Below are positions 1 through 6,016 of a stretch of 6,361 nt of DNA, in pieces. A program made the position numbers and the translations under genes. The notes below the pieces were generated by a model that saw only the letters and a list, made by a program, of their open reading frames with translations, was not told the DNA's origin and ran no database searches. The stretch lies in the NCBI GenBank assembly GCA_022428035.1, contig JAKMDG010000361.1, positions 1-6,361 of the forward strand, in the 5' to 3' direction. The stretch comes from Longimicrobiales bacterium (lineage in GTDB: Bacteria > Gemmatimonadota > Gemmatimonadetes > Longimicrobiales > Gaopeijiaceae). Within the stretch, counting starts at the first letter, position 1; every line of letters starts with the position of its first letter.

Positions 1-1
1 G

Positions 2-538
2 TACATCCGTGATATTGACGAAGTCGGGTACCAGAGCTATCGGCACTGGGAGTTCTATCCGGACATCATGCGGTGGGAGCGCATCGACTTCGATCGGGGC
101 GGCGACCTGGGTTCGGCGCTTCCCCTCGATGAGATCGCATTCATCTACTACATCCGCACGCTACCCCTGGAGATCGGGAAAACGTACACCCTCAACCGGT
201 ACTTCAAGGAAGATGGCAACCCGGTGAGGGTTACCGTGCTCCGCAAGGATCAACGGGAGACCGAAGGCGTCCTGTACAACACCATCGTCGTGGTCCCGGA
301 GATCCAGACCGATGGTCTGTTCGGCGAAGGTGGAGAGAGTGAGATCCACTTTACGGATGATGAGCGACGAGTCCCGGTCTACGTCAAGTCCGACATCCCG
401 AACTTCCCGGGATCGCTGACACTCCACTTGAGAAGCATCACCGAGGGGCACCCGCTCAACCCGCAGTCTCGGGCGGCGGCGGTCGCGGGGCGGGAGCAGC
501 GTGCAGAGGCAGAGGTGGTCGGCTCATTCTCCCGCTGA
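2..538 (+). CDS. DUF3108 domain-containing protein, 3' part (5' end outside window)
   Basis: The frame is open from base 2, so the gene begins upstream. The visible part is 178 residues ending at TGA 536-538. The ATG at 68 is internal, because the 22 codons before it read in frame as plausible protein (starting YIRDIDEVGYQSYRHWEF). The pattern fits DUF3108: an L-x-x-I-A-F-I-Y-Y-I-R segment followed by P-L-E-x-G-x-x-Y-T-L, then alternating strands with charged turns, and an F-T-D-D-E-R-R-V-P-V-Y-V segment shortly before the end that resembles the family's 'D-D-x-x-R-x-P-V' close. Such proteins are usually exported and predicted beta-rich, with no established biochemical role. Any signal peptide would lie in the missing part. 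The last 30 or so residues are an Arg/Ala/Glu-rich tail with no recognisable fold. The methyltransferase gene starts 17 bases later on the same strand, which suggests co-transcription. The family call is from pattern memory and is fairly secure; function is unknown. Confidence 0.8.
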   Translation, partial: YIRDIDEVGYQSYRHWEFYPDIMRWERIDFDRGGDLGSALPLDEIAFIYYIRTLPLEIGKTYTLNRYFKEDGNPVRVTVLRKDQRETEGVLYNTIVVVPEIQTDGLFGEGGESEIHFTDDERRVPVYVKSDIPNFPGSLTLHLRSITEGHPLNPQSRAAAVAGREQRAEAEVVGSFSR

Positions 539-555
539 CCTGAGAGCCGCACGTC

Positions 556-1110
556 ATGAGACTGACCATGCGTCGACTCCGCCTCAAGGCGGTGTGGCTT
601 ATTGTCTTCCCGTTTTTCTGGTTTGCCACACCCGTAACTGATGTGCTGGCGATTGGTGTGTGTCTTGCTGTCCTGGGGCTCTGGATTCGTGGATGGTCCG
701 CTGGGACGATCCATAAGGATCAGGAGGTGACGACCTCGGGACCCTACGCCTTCACCCGCAACCCGCTGTATTTCGGCTCCTTCTTTATCGGGCTCGGTGT
801 GGCGCTGGCGGGAGGTCACTGGCTGTGGCCTGCGCTCTTTCTCACCTTCTATGCGCTGATCTACTCCAGGACGATGACCGGAGAGGTCGAACACCTCTCG
901 GGTCTCTTCCCCGAAGACTACGGAGAATACGCTGCGAACGTGCCGTTCTTCGTGCCTCGTCTTACGCCCTGGAGGGGGGGAGAGATCAGTGAGGGACCCG
1001 AAGCAGGATTCCGGTGGGCGCAGTACAAGCGGAACAAGGAGTGGGAAGCCTCACTCGGCGTGCTGGCGGCGTTCCTGTTACTCGGGGCGAAGGCGATCTT
1101 CGGATTCTAG
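556..1110 (+). CDS. ICMT/PEMT-family integral membrane methyltransferase
   Basis: This 184-residue membrane protein belongs to the isoprenylcysteine carboxyl methyltransferase / phospholipid methyltransferase family, which uses S-adenosylmethionine to methylate membrane-bound substrates. Hydrophobic segments lie at about residues 12-24, 28-45, 72-86, 88-104 and 165-183. The family signature is intact: T-S-G-P-Y-A-F-T-R-N-P-L-Y at 60-72, then acidic E110/E113, F118-x(3)-Y122-x-x-Y125, and V129-P-F-F-V-P134. After that point a charged linker (140-165) leads to one more hydrophobic segment, a C-terminal addition beyond the minimal domain. The chosen start is the ATG at 556; an in-frame ATG at 568 is possible, and neither has a strong ribosome site. 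The true substrate cannot be read from sequence: bacterial members act on varied lipids or small molecules, not on prenylated CaaX proteins. It follows the DUF3108 gene closely. A run of seven G (974-980) lies just after the conserved domain. Confidence 0.85.
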   Translation: MRLTMRRLRLKAVWLIVFPFFWFATPVTDVLAIGVCLAVLGLWIRGWSAGTIHKDQEVTTSGPYAFTRNPLYFGSFFIGLGVALAGGHWLWPALFLTFYALIYSRTMTGEVEHLSGLFPEDYGEYAANVPFFVPRLTPWRGGEISEGPEAGFRWAQYKRNKEWEASLGVLAAFLLLGAKAIFGF

Positions 1111-1114
1111 GGGC

Positions 1115-1966
1115 TCAGACAAGCACGGAAATGGCTTTGTCTATCGCTTCCGCCAGGTACTGTTCGACCAACTCCGCTCGCTGGCCTGACTCCGCCGCCG
1201 CCACATCCGCGCCGGGAAGCACAGCACCTGTCCATCCATCGGTGTGCCCGAATCCAGCACCCTCGAGGCCAGGCAGCGTGCCCGCTTCTGGCCACGGCCA
1301 CGGAGAGACGTAGCCATACCACTCGGAATATCCGCCGCCCATTGGAGCGAATCCGATACCGAGCGTCTTCGTTGCCTTCCCGTTCGCATCCTGTTCGATG
1401 GTGATCAGCGTCGCGATGTCGAAGTAGTGCGGCCACACACGCACAGGTGATGCGTCTTCGCGCGACGAGACGACCCCATCGAGCAGGGCTCCAGCCCCGC
1501 TGAACATGGCCTCGAGCGCAGTGAGTTCGTCAGTCATGCCGGCTGAGAACGGGGCGCTGTCCATGACCGGGTGTTCCGGCATGTCATACTCGGGTCGCTC
1601 GATCGTCGGTGGCGCTCCACCCAGATACGTCGCCATGCCCACCGCGAACCATGCGTATGCCTCATCGAGAGTCTTTCCTGCGAGCGGAAGCACCCCGAGC
1701 TCGTCGTCCTCTCGACCGACCAGGAATAGAGTCAGGTCGGCCGCTCGTACCGCCAGGCGGAAGGGGTACGGACCGGCGAATGGGTCACTCACGAAGGACC
1801 TGAGCCCGGGGGACCACGTCATCGAGCGGTGACTGTCGTCCGGTCGTGGCTCGACGAAGGTCTGCCCTGCCGATGCAACGAGCTGGGTGGCCCAGTGGAG
1901 CTGCAAGGTTGCGTCGCCCAGGTCGGACGGCGCCACGGAGGTTGCTGCAATCCATGGGTTATTCAC
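1115..1966 (-). CDS. Conserved hypothetical protein, DUF5996-like
   Basis: A 283-residue soluble protein with no signal peptide or membrane segment. The start is GTG (complement of 1964-1966), supported by a GAGAGG ribosome site (complement of 1972-1977) five bases upstream. An N-terminal L-H-W-A-T-Q-L segment (23-29) is followed by a P-x-x-D-x-S-H-R-S-M-T-W region (41-51). The strongest conserved-looking block is P-V-R-V-W-P-H-Y-F-D-I-A-T (174-186), then G-I-G-F-A-P (203-208) and Y-x-x-P-W-P-W-P (219-226). Near the C terminus is G-H-T-D-G-W-T-G-A-V-L (240-250). This order of W-P-H-x-F-D, a glycine-rich strand and an aromatic/proline block resembles DUF5996-type proteins, which have no known activity. 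The His, Asp and Trp residues in these blocks could line a binding pocket, but that is inference. It is the last gene of the minus-strand operon, 40 bases after the glycosyltransferase, and its stop lies four bases from the convergent methyltransferase stop. The domain label is tentative; the gene is secure. Confidence 0.75.
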   Translation of the reverse strand: MNNPWIAATSVAPSDLGDATLQLHWATQLVASAGQTFVEPRPDDSHRSMTWSPGLRSFVSDPFAGPYPFRLAVRAADLTLFLVGREDDELGVLPLAGKTLDEAYAWFAVGMATYLGGAPPTIERPEYDMPEHPVMDSAPFSAGMTDELTALEAMFSGAGALLDGVVSSREDASPVRVWPHYFDIATLITIEQDANGKATKTLGIGFAPMGGGYSEWYGYVSPWPWPEAGTLPGLEGAGFGHTDGWTGAVLPGADVAAAESGQRAELVEQYLAEAIDKAISVLV

Positions 1967-1971
1967 AAGAA

Positions 1972-1977
1972 CCTCTC
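1972..1977 (-). promoter_or_regulatory. Ribosome binding site supporting the GTG start at 1966
   Basis: On the minus strand this reads GAGAGG, five bases before the GTG codon at 1966-1964. It decides the start of the DUF5996-like gene, because there is no in-frame ATG near the 5' end. Confidence 0.6.
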
Positions 1978-2006
1978 GGAGATCGGCGTGGGTCGGTCAC
2001 TCCAGG

Positions 2007-3086
2007 TCAGCGAACGACGTACCGCTCCATGGCCAGAGCGACTTTTTCCATCACATCGCCAACCCCGATCCGGCTCATCCCGTTCCGATAGACCGGCATG
2101 AGGGGGTAGTCCTCGCCCGGGTACTCGGCGTACCCGTCGACGATCAGGTCCTCGAATGCTCGCCAAGGACCGGAGCGTTTCGGGTTTGTATAGCCGAAGA
2201 GCGAGACTGATGGCGTGCCAAGCGCGCGCCCGATGTGAAGCGGACCCGTGTCCGGTGAGATCAGCAGCGCGGCCCCGTCCACGATCCACATCAAACGCCG
2301 CAGGTCATCACCGAGCTCGTCGATCACCCGCGCGTCGGTCTGCGCCAGAATGTCGTCGGCGATGGTGCGTTCGACTGGGGAGGGGCCTCCGACAATGACG
2401 GGCTGCAGGCCATGATCCCCCTCCAACGCTTCGAGAATCCGTGCGTATCCTTCCGCGTTCCAGTTCTTCTCGAGCTTGCTCGTACCCACCACGACGGCGC
2501 AAACCGGACGCTCGGTCGCTTCGAAGAACTCGGCCTGACGTTGTCGTTCCTCCTCTGTGAAGCTGAGCCCCCAGTCGATGGGATCAGGATCGACACCCAG
2601 ATGCTCGAGGAACTGCAGGTACTGGTCTTGCACGTGCTGCTGCCCACGCGCCGGGATCCGGGCGTTGGTGAAGAGCCACTGACCGTCGCGGGCACGCACG
2701 CGATCGAAGCCGAGCTTCACACGCGCTGGTGTGAGTGCGGTGATGAGACCGGCTTTGAAGTAGACCTGGAGTCCGATCAGCAGGTCGAACTGTCGACCTC
2801 GCATCTCCTTCATCAGCTCGTAGAAGCCCACCCATGCCTGCAGCCCCCGACGACGCCGGAAGACGATGAACTCGTCAATGGCCGGGTGGTCGCGAACCAT
2901 CAGCCAGGGTACCGGTTGGATGACCCAGGTGATGCGTGTCTCAGGCCACGCTCGCTTGAGGGCGGTCGCCACGGGCAGAACGTGTACTGCATCGCCGATT
3001 GCGGAGAGCATGACAATGCAGATCTCCCTGGGCGGCGGTCCCTGCCAGCCCTCGCCGGGGATGAGCCGGCCACTTCCCGGGCTCAC
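2007..3086 (-). CDS. Glycosyltransferase family 9 protein (heptosyltransferase-like)
   Basis: A 359-residue GT-B fold glycosyltransferase of family 9, the family of the LPS heptosyltransferases WaaC and WaaF. These enzymes transfer ADP-activated heptose to the inner core at the cytoplasmic face of the inner membrane. The N-terminal Rossmann domain opens with I-V-M-L-S-A-I-G-D-A-V-H-V-L-P (24-38); D32 matches the Asp proposed as general base in WaaC. In the C-terminal domain, K204/K207-N-W209 corresponds to the family's K-x-W nucleotide-sugar motif. I-V-G-G-P (231-235) is the glycine turn, and S-P-D279-T-G-P-L-H284-I-G-R-A-L-G is the D-T-G-x-x-H donor-binding motif, followed by the S-L-F-G-Y-T strand. 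Length is normal for the family. The start is GTG, overlapping the kinase stop as GTGA (3083-3086), so translation is probably coupled; a GAGG lies about nine bases upstream. The first 20 or so residues are a Gly/Pro-rich lead before the fold. The exact sugar donor and acceptor are not determined. Confidence 0.87.
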   Translation of the reverse strand: MSPGSGRLIPGEGWQGPPPREICIVMLSAIGDAVHVLPVATALKRAWPETRITWVIQPVPWLMVRDHPAIDEFIVFRRRRGLQAWVGFYELMKEMRGRQFDLLIGLQVYFKAGLITALTPARVKLGFDRVRARDGQWLFTNARIPARGQQHVQDQYLQFLEHLGVDPDPIDWGLSFTEEERQRQAEFFEATERPVCAVVVGTSKLEKNWNAEGYARILEALEGDHGLQPVIVGGPSPVERTIADDILAQTDARVIDELGDDLRRLMWIVDGAALLISPDTGPLHIGRALGTPSVSLFGYTNPKRSGPWRAFEDLIVDGYAEYPGEDYPLMPVYRNGMSRIGVGDVMEKVALAMERYVVR

Positions 3087-3856
3087 AGGTCAGAGCCTCG
3101 GATCGCCAGGGCGGTCATCAGCTCTCGATCGCCCAGGTGCTCACCGGTGGGCGTGCCGATCTTCACGATCGACCGTACCAGCCGCAGCTCCATTCGTTCG
3201 CCTGCTCTTGGCGAGGGACCATCGAGCACGCGAGCCCGGTCCAGGTCCACGACCCATGCGGGTTCTGAATGGTCGTCCGAGAGTAGAATGTTTCGCGCAT
3301 TCAGATCGACGTGATAGACGCCGGCCTCGGCAAGAGAACGGATCAGGTCGCCAGCACGGGCCATGCTGCGGAGCCAGCTCCGGGTGCCATCATGTTCATG
3401 AAGAAGGGCGGCCAGGGTGCGTACCTCTGGCACGACCTCGGTCACGAGATCACATCGATACGAGACGCCCTGCACGTATGTCGCACCGGCCACCGGTGCG
3501 GGGGTCCGAACTCCTCTGGCCCGACTCTCCTCCACAGCAGCAATCTCCCGGAACGGACGCGGCATGCCCCCGCGCATGTATCGGTCCTCCATGTGCATCG
3601 CCATCGCACCGCCTCGTCGGTAGTGCCGAACGGCCCAACGCGCACGTCCGTCGGGTCCTGGAAGCGGTGCGGGCACAGCGTGGACCCGGCCGCGACCGGA
3701 GAAGTCGATACGGTCTTTCCGGGCTCCTGCCCATCCGTGGAGTGTGTCCTCGTCGAGGATTCGAGCGATCCAGTCGATCGCTCCTTCCCACGCCAGATAC
3801 TCGCCGCCTGCATAGCGTCTTCGCAGGTATCCTCGTGGAAGAGTCGGAGAAGCCAT
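3083..3856 (-). CDS. Kdo kinase (KdkA)-like lipopolysaccharide kinase
   Basis: A 257-residue protein-kinase-fold enzyme of the KdkA/WaaP/InaA group. KdkA phosphorylates position 4 of Kdo in the LPS inner core using ATP at the cytoplasmic membrane. Seen in order: a G-R-G-R-V glycine turn (54-58); A-V-R-H-Y-R-R-G-G (75-83), the KdkA signature; D-R-Y-x-R-G-G (91-97); an F-R-E helix (102-104) likely giving the alpha-C glutamate; R-T-P-A-P-V-A (117-123); and Y-R-C-D-L-V-T-E (133-140). The catalytic loop is Y-H182-V-D184-L-N186-A-R-N189-I-L-L, with Asp as base and Asn as metal ligand, and the metal-binding D-L-D lies at 204-206 (family D-F-D). All catalytic residues appear present and the length is close to that of known KdkA. 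The ATG lacks a clear ribosome site and is preceded by a small GGGG/CCCC inverted repeat. It overlaps the GT9 gene by four bases and starts 20 bases after the DUF6941 stop. WaaP-type heptose kinase is the alternative; the R-H-Y-R-R-G-G signature favours Kdo kinase. Confidence 0.85.
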   Translation of the reverse strand: MASPTLPRGYLRRRYAGGEYLAWEGAIDWIARILDEDTLHGWAGARKDRIDFSGRGRVHAVPAPLPGPDGRARWAVRHYRRGGAMAMHMEDRYMRGGMPRPFREIAAVEESRARGVRTPAPVAGATYVQGVSYRCDLVTEVVPEVRTLAALLHEHDGTRSWLRSMARAGDLIRSLAEAGVYHVDLNARNILLSDDHSEPAWVVDLDRARVLDGPSPRAGERMELRLVRSIVKIGTPTGEHLGDRELMTALAIRGSDL

Positions 3857-3876
3857 GGGGAAGTGAAACCCCGCCG

Positions 3877-4293
3877 TCAGGCGTCGGTCTCAGGCTCCGG
3901 CACCTCGACGAGATAGATACCAGGGCCGTCGATCGTTTTGCCCTTCGCCTTGATCCGGAACGTGTACTGACCGGGGTGGGGGAAGAGGACCTCATGCATC
4001 GGCACGATCACCGGTGTCTTTGCAGGCGCCTCGAATTCCGTCGGCGTGCGGACCTCGGTTTCCACGTCGACGACCCGTTCGGAGAATGGCTCAGTCTCGT
4101 GGTCGAGGGTGACCTGGAAGCGGTATCGGCCGAAGTCCTCGCGATCCCACTCGATCACGATCACAAGGACCATCAGGTCCTGAAGGGCAGGGAAGCCTGG
4201 CGCAGGTAGAGAGTGGAGGACGCCGTGGACGTCGAGGCGTCCGTCGGGCCTCGGCTGCGCGTCTTCGCAGACGGCCGAGAATCGAAGCTGCAT
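3877..4293 (-). CDS. DUF6941 family protein
   Basis: A 138-residue predicted all-beta cytosolic protein without signal peptide or membrane segment. The form matches DUF6941. M-x-L-R-F-S-A-V-C-E-D-A (1-12) and G-R-L-D-V-H-G-V-L-H-S-L (18-29) open the fold. A hydrophobic strand L-M-V-L-V-I-V-I-E-W (40-49) follows, then a central region of acidic strands, and F-P-H-P-G-Q-Y-T-F-R-I-K (104-115) closes the barrel as in other small beta-sandwich proteins. The family has no established function that I know of. The start is the ATG at 4293, 15 bases after the hydantoinase stop; the leader has only a weak purine stretch, consistent with coupled translation from the upstream gene. The tail is acidic (E-V-P-E-P-E-T-D-A). 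Its place between a metabolic enzyme and LPS genes does not reveal its role. The family name is from pattern memory; existence of the gene is well supported by tight packing and frame. Confidence 0.75.
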   Translation of the reverse strand: MQLRFSAVCEDAQPRPDGRLDVHGVLHSLPAPGFPALQDLMVLVIVIEWDREDFGRYRFQVTLDHETEPFSERVVDVETEVRTPTEFEAPAKTPVIVPMHEVLFPHPGQYTFRIKAKGKTIDGPGIYLVEVPEPETDA

Positions 4294-4308
4294 GAAGGTC
4301 TCTTGTCG

Positions 4309-5904
4309 TTAGTCTGTGGCGTGGCCCCAGCCACCGCCGCCGGGTGAGCGGATGCTCACGATGTCACCGGCTTCCACCCAGAAGGTGTCCTTGCCACGAA
4401 GGGTCCGCTCTACTCCATCGCGGATCAGCACATTCTCTCCCGTGGCACCATCGTCTCCGCCCTGGGCACCGGAGGGACCCCGCTCTCTCCGCTCACACAG
4501 AAGTGCGACGCGTGCGGACCCCATGACCTGGAGGTCTCGCCTGAGGCCATCTCCTCCGCGGTGTTTCCCCGCACCGCCGGTTCCACGCCGGATCCCGTAC
4601 CGTGTGATGCGGAACGGGTAGGCGTGCTCGAGTGCCTCGACCGGCGTGTTCAGCGAGTTCGACATATGCACGTGCACGCCGCTCAGTCCATCGCCCGATG
4701 GTCCAGCACCCATCCCGCCTCCGACGGTTTCGTAGTACGCAAACGGCGTACCTGTCCGTGGATCGATGCCGCCCACCGTCGTGTTGTTCATCGTGCCCTG
4801 GGAGAGCGCGGGGATCAACTCGGGTAACGCGACCCCGAAGGCCCGGAACAGGACATCTGTGATGCGCTGACTGGTTTCGACGTTTCCCGCCGCGACCGAG
4901 GCGGGCATCGATGCATTCACCACGCTTCGTTCGGGGAGATCGAGGACGACCGACGACATGGAGCCACCGCCTGCTGGCAGGGGCTCCCCCAGAAGCGCCT
5001 CGACGACGCAGCGGACGACGTACCGGGTGGCCGACGATGTGATTGCGGCCACCGCGTTGACCCCCCCGGGCACTTGGGATGAAGTCCCGGCGAAGTCGAT
5101 ATGGAGCCGTGAACCGACCAATTCGAGACGTGCTCGGATCGGCACGTGGCCGGAGCCGAAGCCGTCGTCCTCGATGATGTCCGCACCTTCATAGACCCCG
5201 TCCGGAATCTGATCGAGTCCGACCTCGACGAGTCGGTCCGCGTACGCGATGAGCGCATCCATTGCGGCCAGTGTCTCGGATGTTCCGCGCCGTGCCGCGA
5301 TCTCGAGGAGGCGGATCGCGCCGGTATGTAACGCAGCGACCTGTGCATCGAGATCGCCGGCTCGCTCGACCGGAGTACGTACGTTCGCGAGCAGCAACGC
5401 CCAGACCTCGTCGTTTCGTACTCCTTCCCGATAGAGTCGGATCGGAGGGATACGGACGCCCTCTTCGAAAATCTCTCGCGCCAGAGGCATGGATCCGGGC
5501 GTTGATCCCCCGACGTCCGAGTGGTGCGCCCGGGACGCGACGTATCCCATCAGTGCTCCGTCCTGATCGTGCACCGAGGAAATCAGGGTGATGTCGGGAA
5601 GATGCGTCCCACCCCGGAACGGATCGTTGAGACAGATGATGTCACCCGGGGCGATCGTGCCGAGTTCTTCCAGTGCGGCGGCCACGCTCATGGGCATTGC
5701 ACCGAGGTGTACCGGCATATGATCACCCAGTGAAACCGCGTCGCCGGAGGGGTTGAACAGCGCGCAGGAGTAGTCGCGGCGTTCCTTGATATTGGGAGAG
5801 AAGGAGGCCCGCTTCAGAGCGGCTCCCATCTCCTCGGCGAGGGCGGTGAACAGGTGTCGGAATACTTCCAGCTCGACCGCGTCAGGGCCGTCGCTCTGGT
5901 TCAT
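4309..5904 (-). CDS. hyuB: Hydantoinase B / oxoprolinase family protein
   Basis: A full-length (531 residues) hydantoinase B subunit, the family that includes N-methylhydantoinase, the B half of 5-oxoprolinase and the acetone carboxylase alpha chain. With an ATP-using A subunit these hydrolyse (or, in acetone carboxylase, carboxylate) phosphorylated cyclic amide or ketone intermediates in the cytosol. Hallmarks seen: S-P-N-I-K-E-R-R-D-Y-S-C-A-L-F (36-50); D-H-M-P-V-H-L-G-A-M-P (61-71); N-D-P-F-R-G-G-T-H-L-P-D (93-104); S-R-A-H-H-S-D-V-G-G (124-133); D-F-A-G-T-S-S-Q-V-P-G-G-V-N (270-283); N-S-L-N-T-P-V-E-A-L-E (416-426); G-T-G-G-A-G-x-H-R-G-G (441-451); and the terminal P-G-G-G-G-W-G (521-527). 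The His/Asp residues in T-H-L-P-D and H-H-S-D are the likely metal ligands. The ATG has a GGAG (complement of 5910-5913) five bases upstream. It is the first gene of the minus-strand operon. No hydantoinase A gene lies on either side within the window, so its partner and substrate are unknown; hyuB is a family symbol, not a proven function. Confidence 0.92.
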   Translation of the reverse strand: MNQSDGPDAVELEVFRHLFTALAEEMGAALKRASFSPNIKERRDYSCALFNPSGDAVSLGDHMPVHLGAMPMSVAAALEELGTIAPGDIICLNDPFRGGTHLPDITLISSVHDQDGALMGYVASRAHHSDVGGSTPGSMPLAREIFEEGVRIPPIRLYREGVRNDEVWALLLANVRTPVERAGDLDAQVAALHTGAIRLLEIAARRGTSETLAAMDALIAYADRLVEVGLDQIPDGVYEGADIIEDDGFGSGHVPIRARLELVGSRLHIDFAGTSSQVPGGVNAVAAITSSATRYVVRCVVEALLGEPLPAGGGSMSSVVLDLPERSVVNASMPASVAAGNVETSQRITDVLFRAFGVALPELIPALSQGTMNNTTVGGIDPRTGTPFAYYETVGGGMGAGPSGDGLSGVHVHMSNSLNTPVEALEHAYPFRITRYGIRRGTGGAGKHRGGDGLRRDLQVMGSARVALLCERRERGPSGAQGGDDGATGENVLIRDGVERTLRGKDTFWVEAGDIVSIRSPGGGGWGHATD

Positions 5905-5972
5905 CCTGGCTCCGGTTTATCTAAGAACGGATCACGATTATCTTCCACGGCTGAAACTAAGACGTTGAAGCA

Positions 5973-5989
5973 GCGCGCTGAAGGCGCGC
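5973..5989. repeat. Perfect 6-bp inverted repeat (hairpin) in the small gene's leader
   Basis: GCGCGC at 5973-5978 and GCGCGC at 5984-5989 are separated by TGAAG, giving a six-pair all-GC stem with a five-base loop. It lies 14 bases before the Shine-Dalgarno sequence of the small gene. No T-run follows on either strand, so it is not a standard intrinsic terminator. It could be an operator or a leader hairpin, or chance in high-GC DNA. Confidence 0.35.
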
Positions 5990-6003
5990 ACGGCAATACT
6001 GAT

Positions 6004-6011
6004 TAAGGAGG
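6004..6011 (+). promoter_or_regulatory. Full Shine-Dalgarno sequence fixing a TTG start
   Basis: TAAGGAGG matches the anti-Shine-Dalgarno end of 16S rRNA over all eight bases and stands five bases before TTG 6017-6019. It is the strongest ribosome site in the window and fixes TTG as the start; the first in-frame ATG would be 34 codons further on. Confidence 0.8.
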
Positions 6012-6016
6012 ACGAA

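Larger units (their letters stand above)
5905..6016. promoter_or_regulatory. Divergent intergenic region, probable promoters for both directions
   Basis: This 112-base region separates the hydantoinase operon (leftward) from the small TTG-started gene (rightward), so it should hold at least one promoter for each. It is more A/T-rich than its flanks near 5916-5965. On the minus strand a GATAAT (complement of 5937-5942) resembles a -10 element and lies about 33 bases before the hyuB start codon, but I see no convincing -35 box at the right distance. For the rightward gene no good -10/-35 pair is visible; a TTGAAG at 5965-5970 has no suitable partner. Promoter placement is therefore only inferred from gene arrangement. 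Confidence 0.4.

Noticed and set aside
1088..1102. Inverted repeat CGAAG/CTTCG with a five-base loop near the convergent gene ends, considered as a bidirectional terminator
   Set aside because: The stem is only five pairs, lies inside the methyltransferase coding sequence, and has no T-run on either side.
2412..3314. A 300-codon plus-strand open frame opposite the GT9 gene
   Set aside because: It shows no domain pattern and mirrors the GT9 coding frame; the GT9 motifs on the other strand explain the sequence.
3450..3995. A second minus-strand frame (181 codons) overlapping the kinase
   Set aside because: Its product is Arg/Ser-rich low-complexity sequence typical of an off-frame reading, while the kinase frame carries all catalytic motifs.
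2866..4209. A 447-codon plus-strand open frame opposite the kinase, DUF6941 and part of the glycosyltransferase
   Set aside because: Its translation is rich in Arg, Pro and Ser with no recognisable domain, and it lies opposite three genes with clear family motifs. Long antisense frames are expected in high-GC DNA.
5061..5067. Seven-C run inside the hydantoinase gene, considered as a slippage site
   Set aside because: It encodes the conserved V-P-G-G-V-N segment of the family in frame, and the gene is intact on both sides, so there is no sign of variation.
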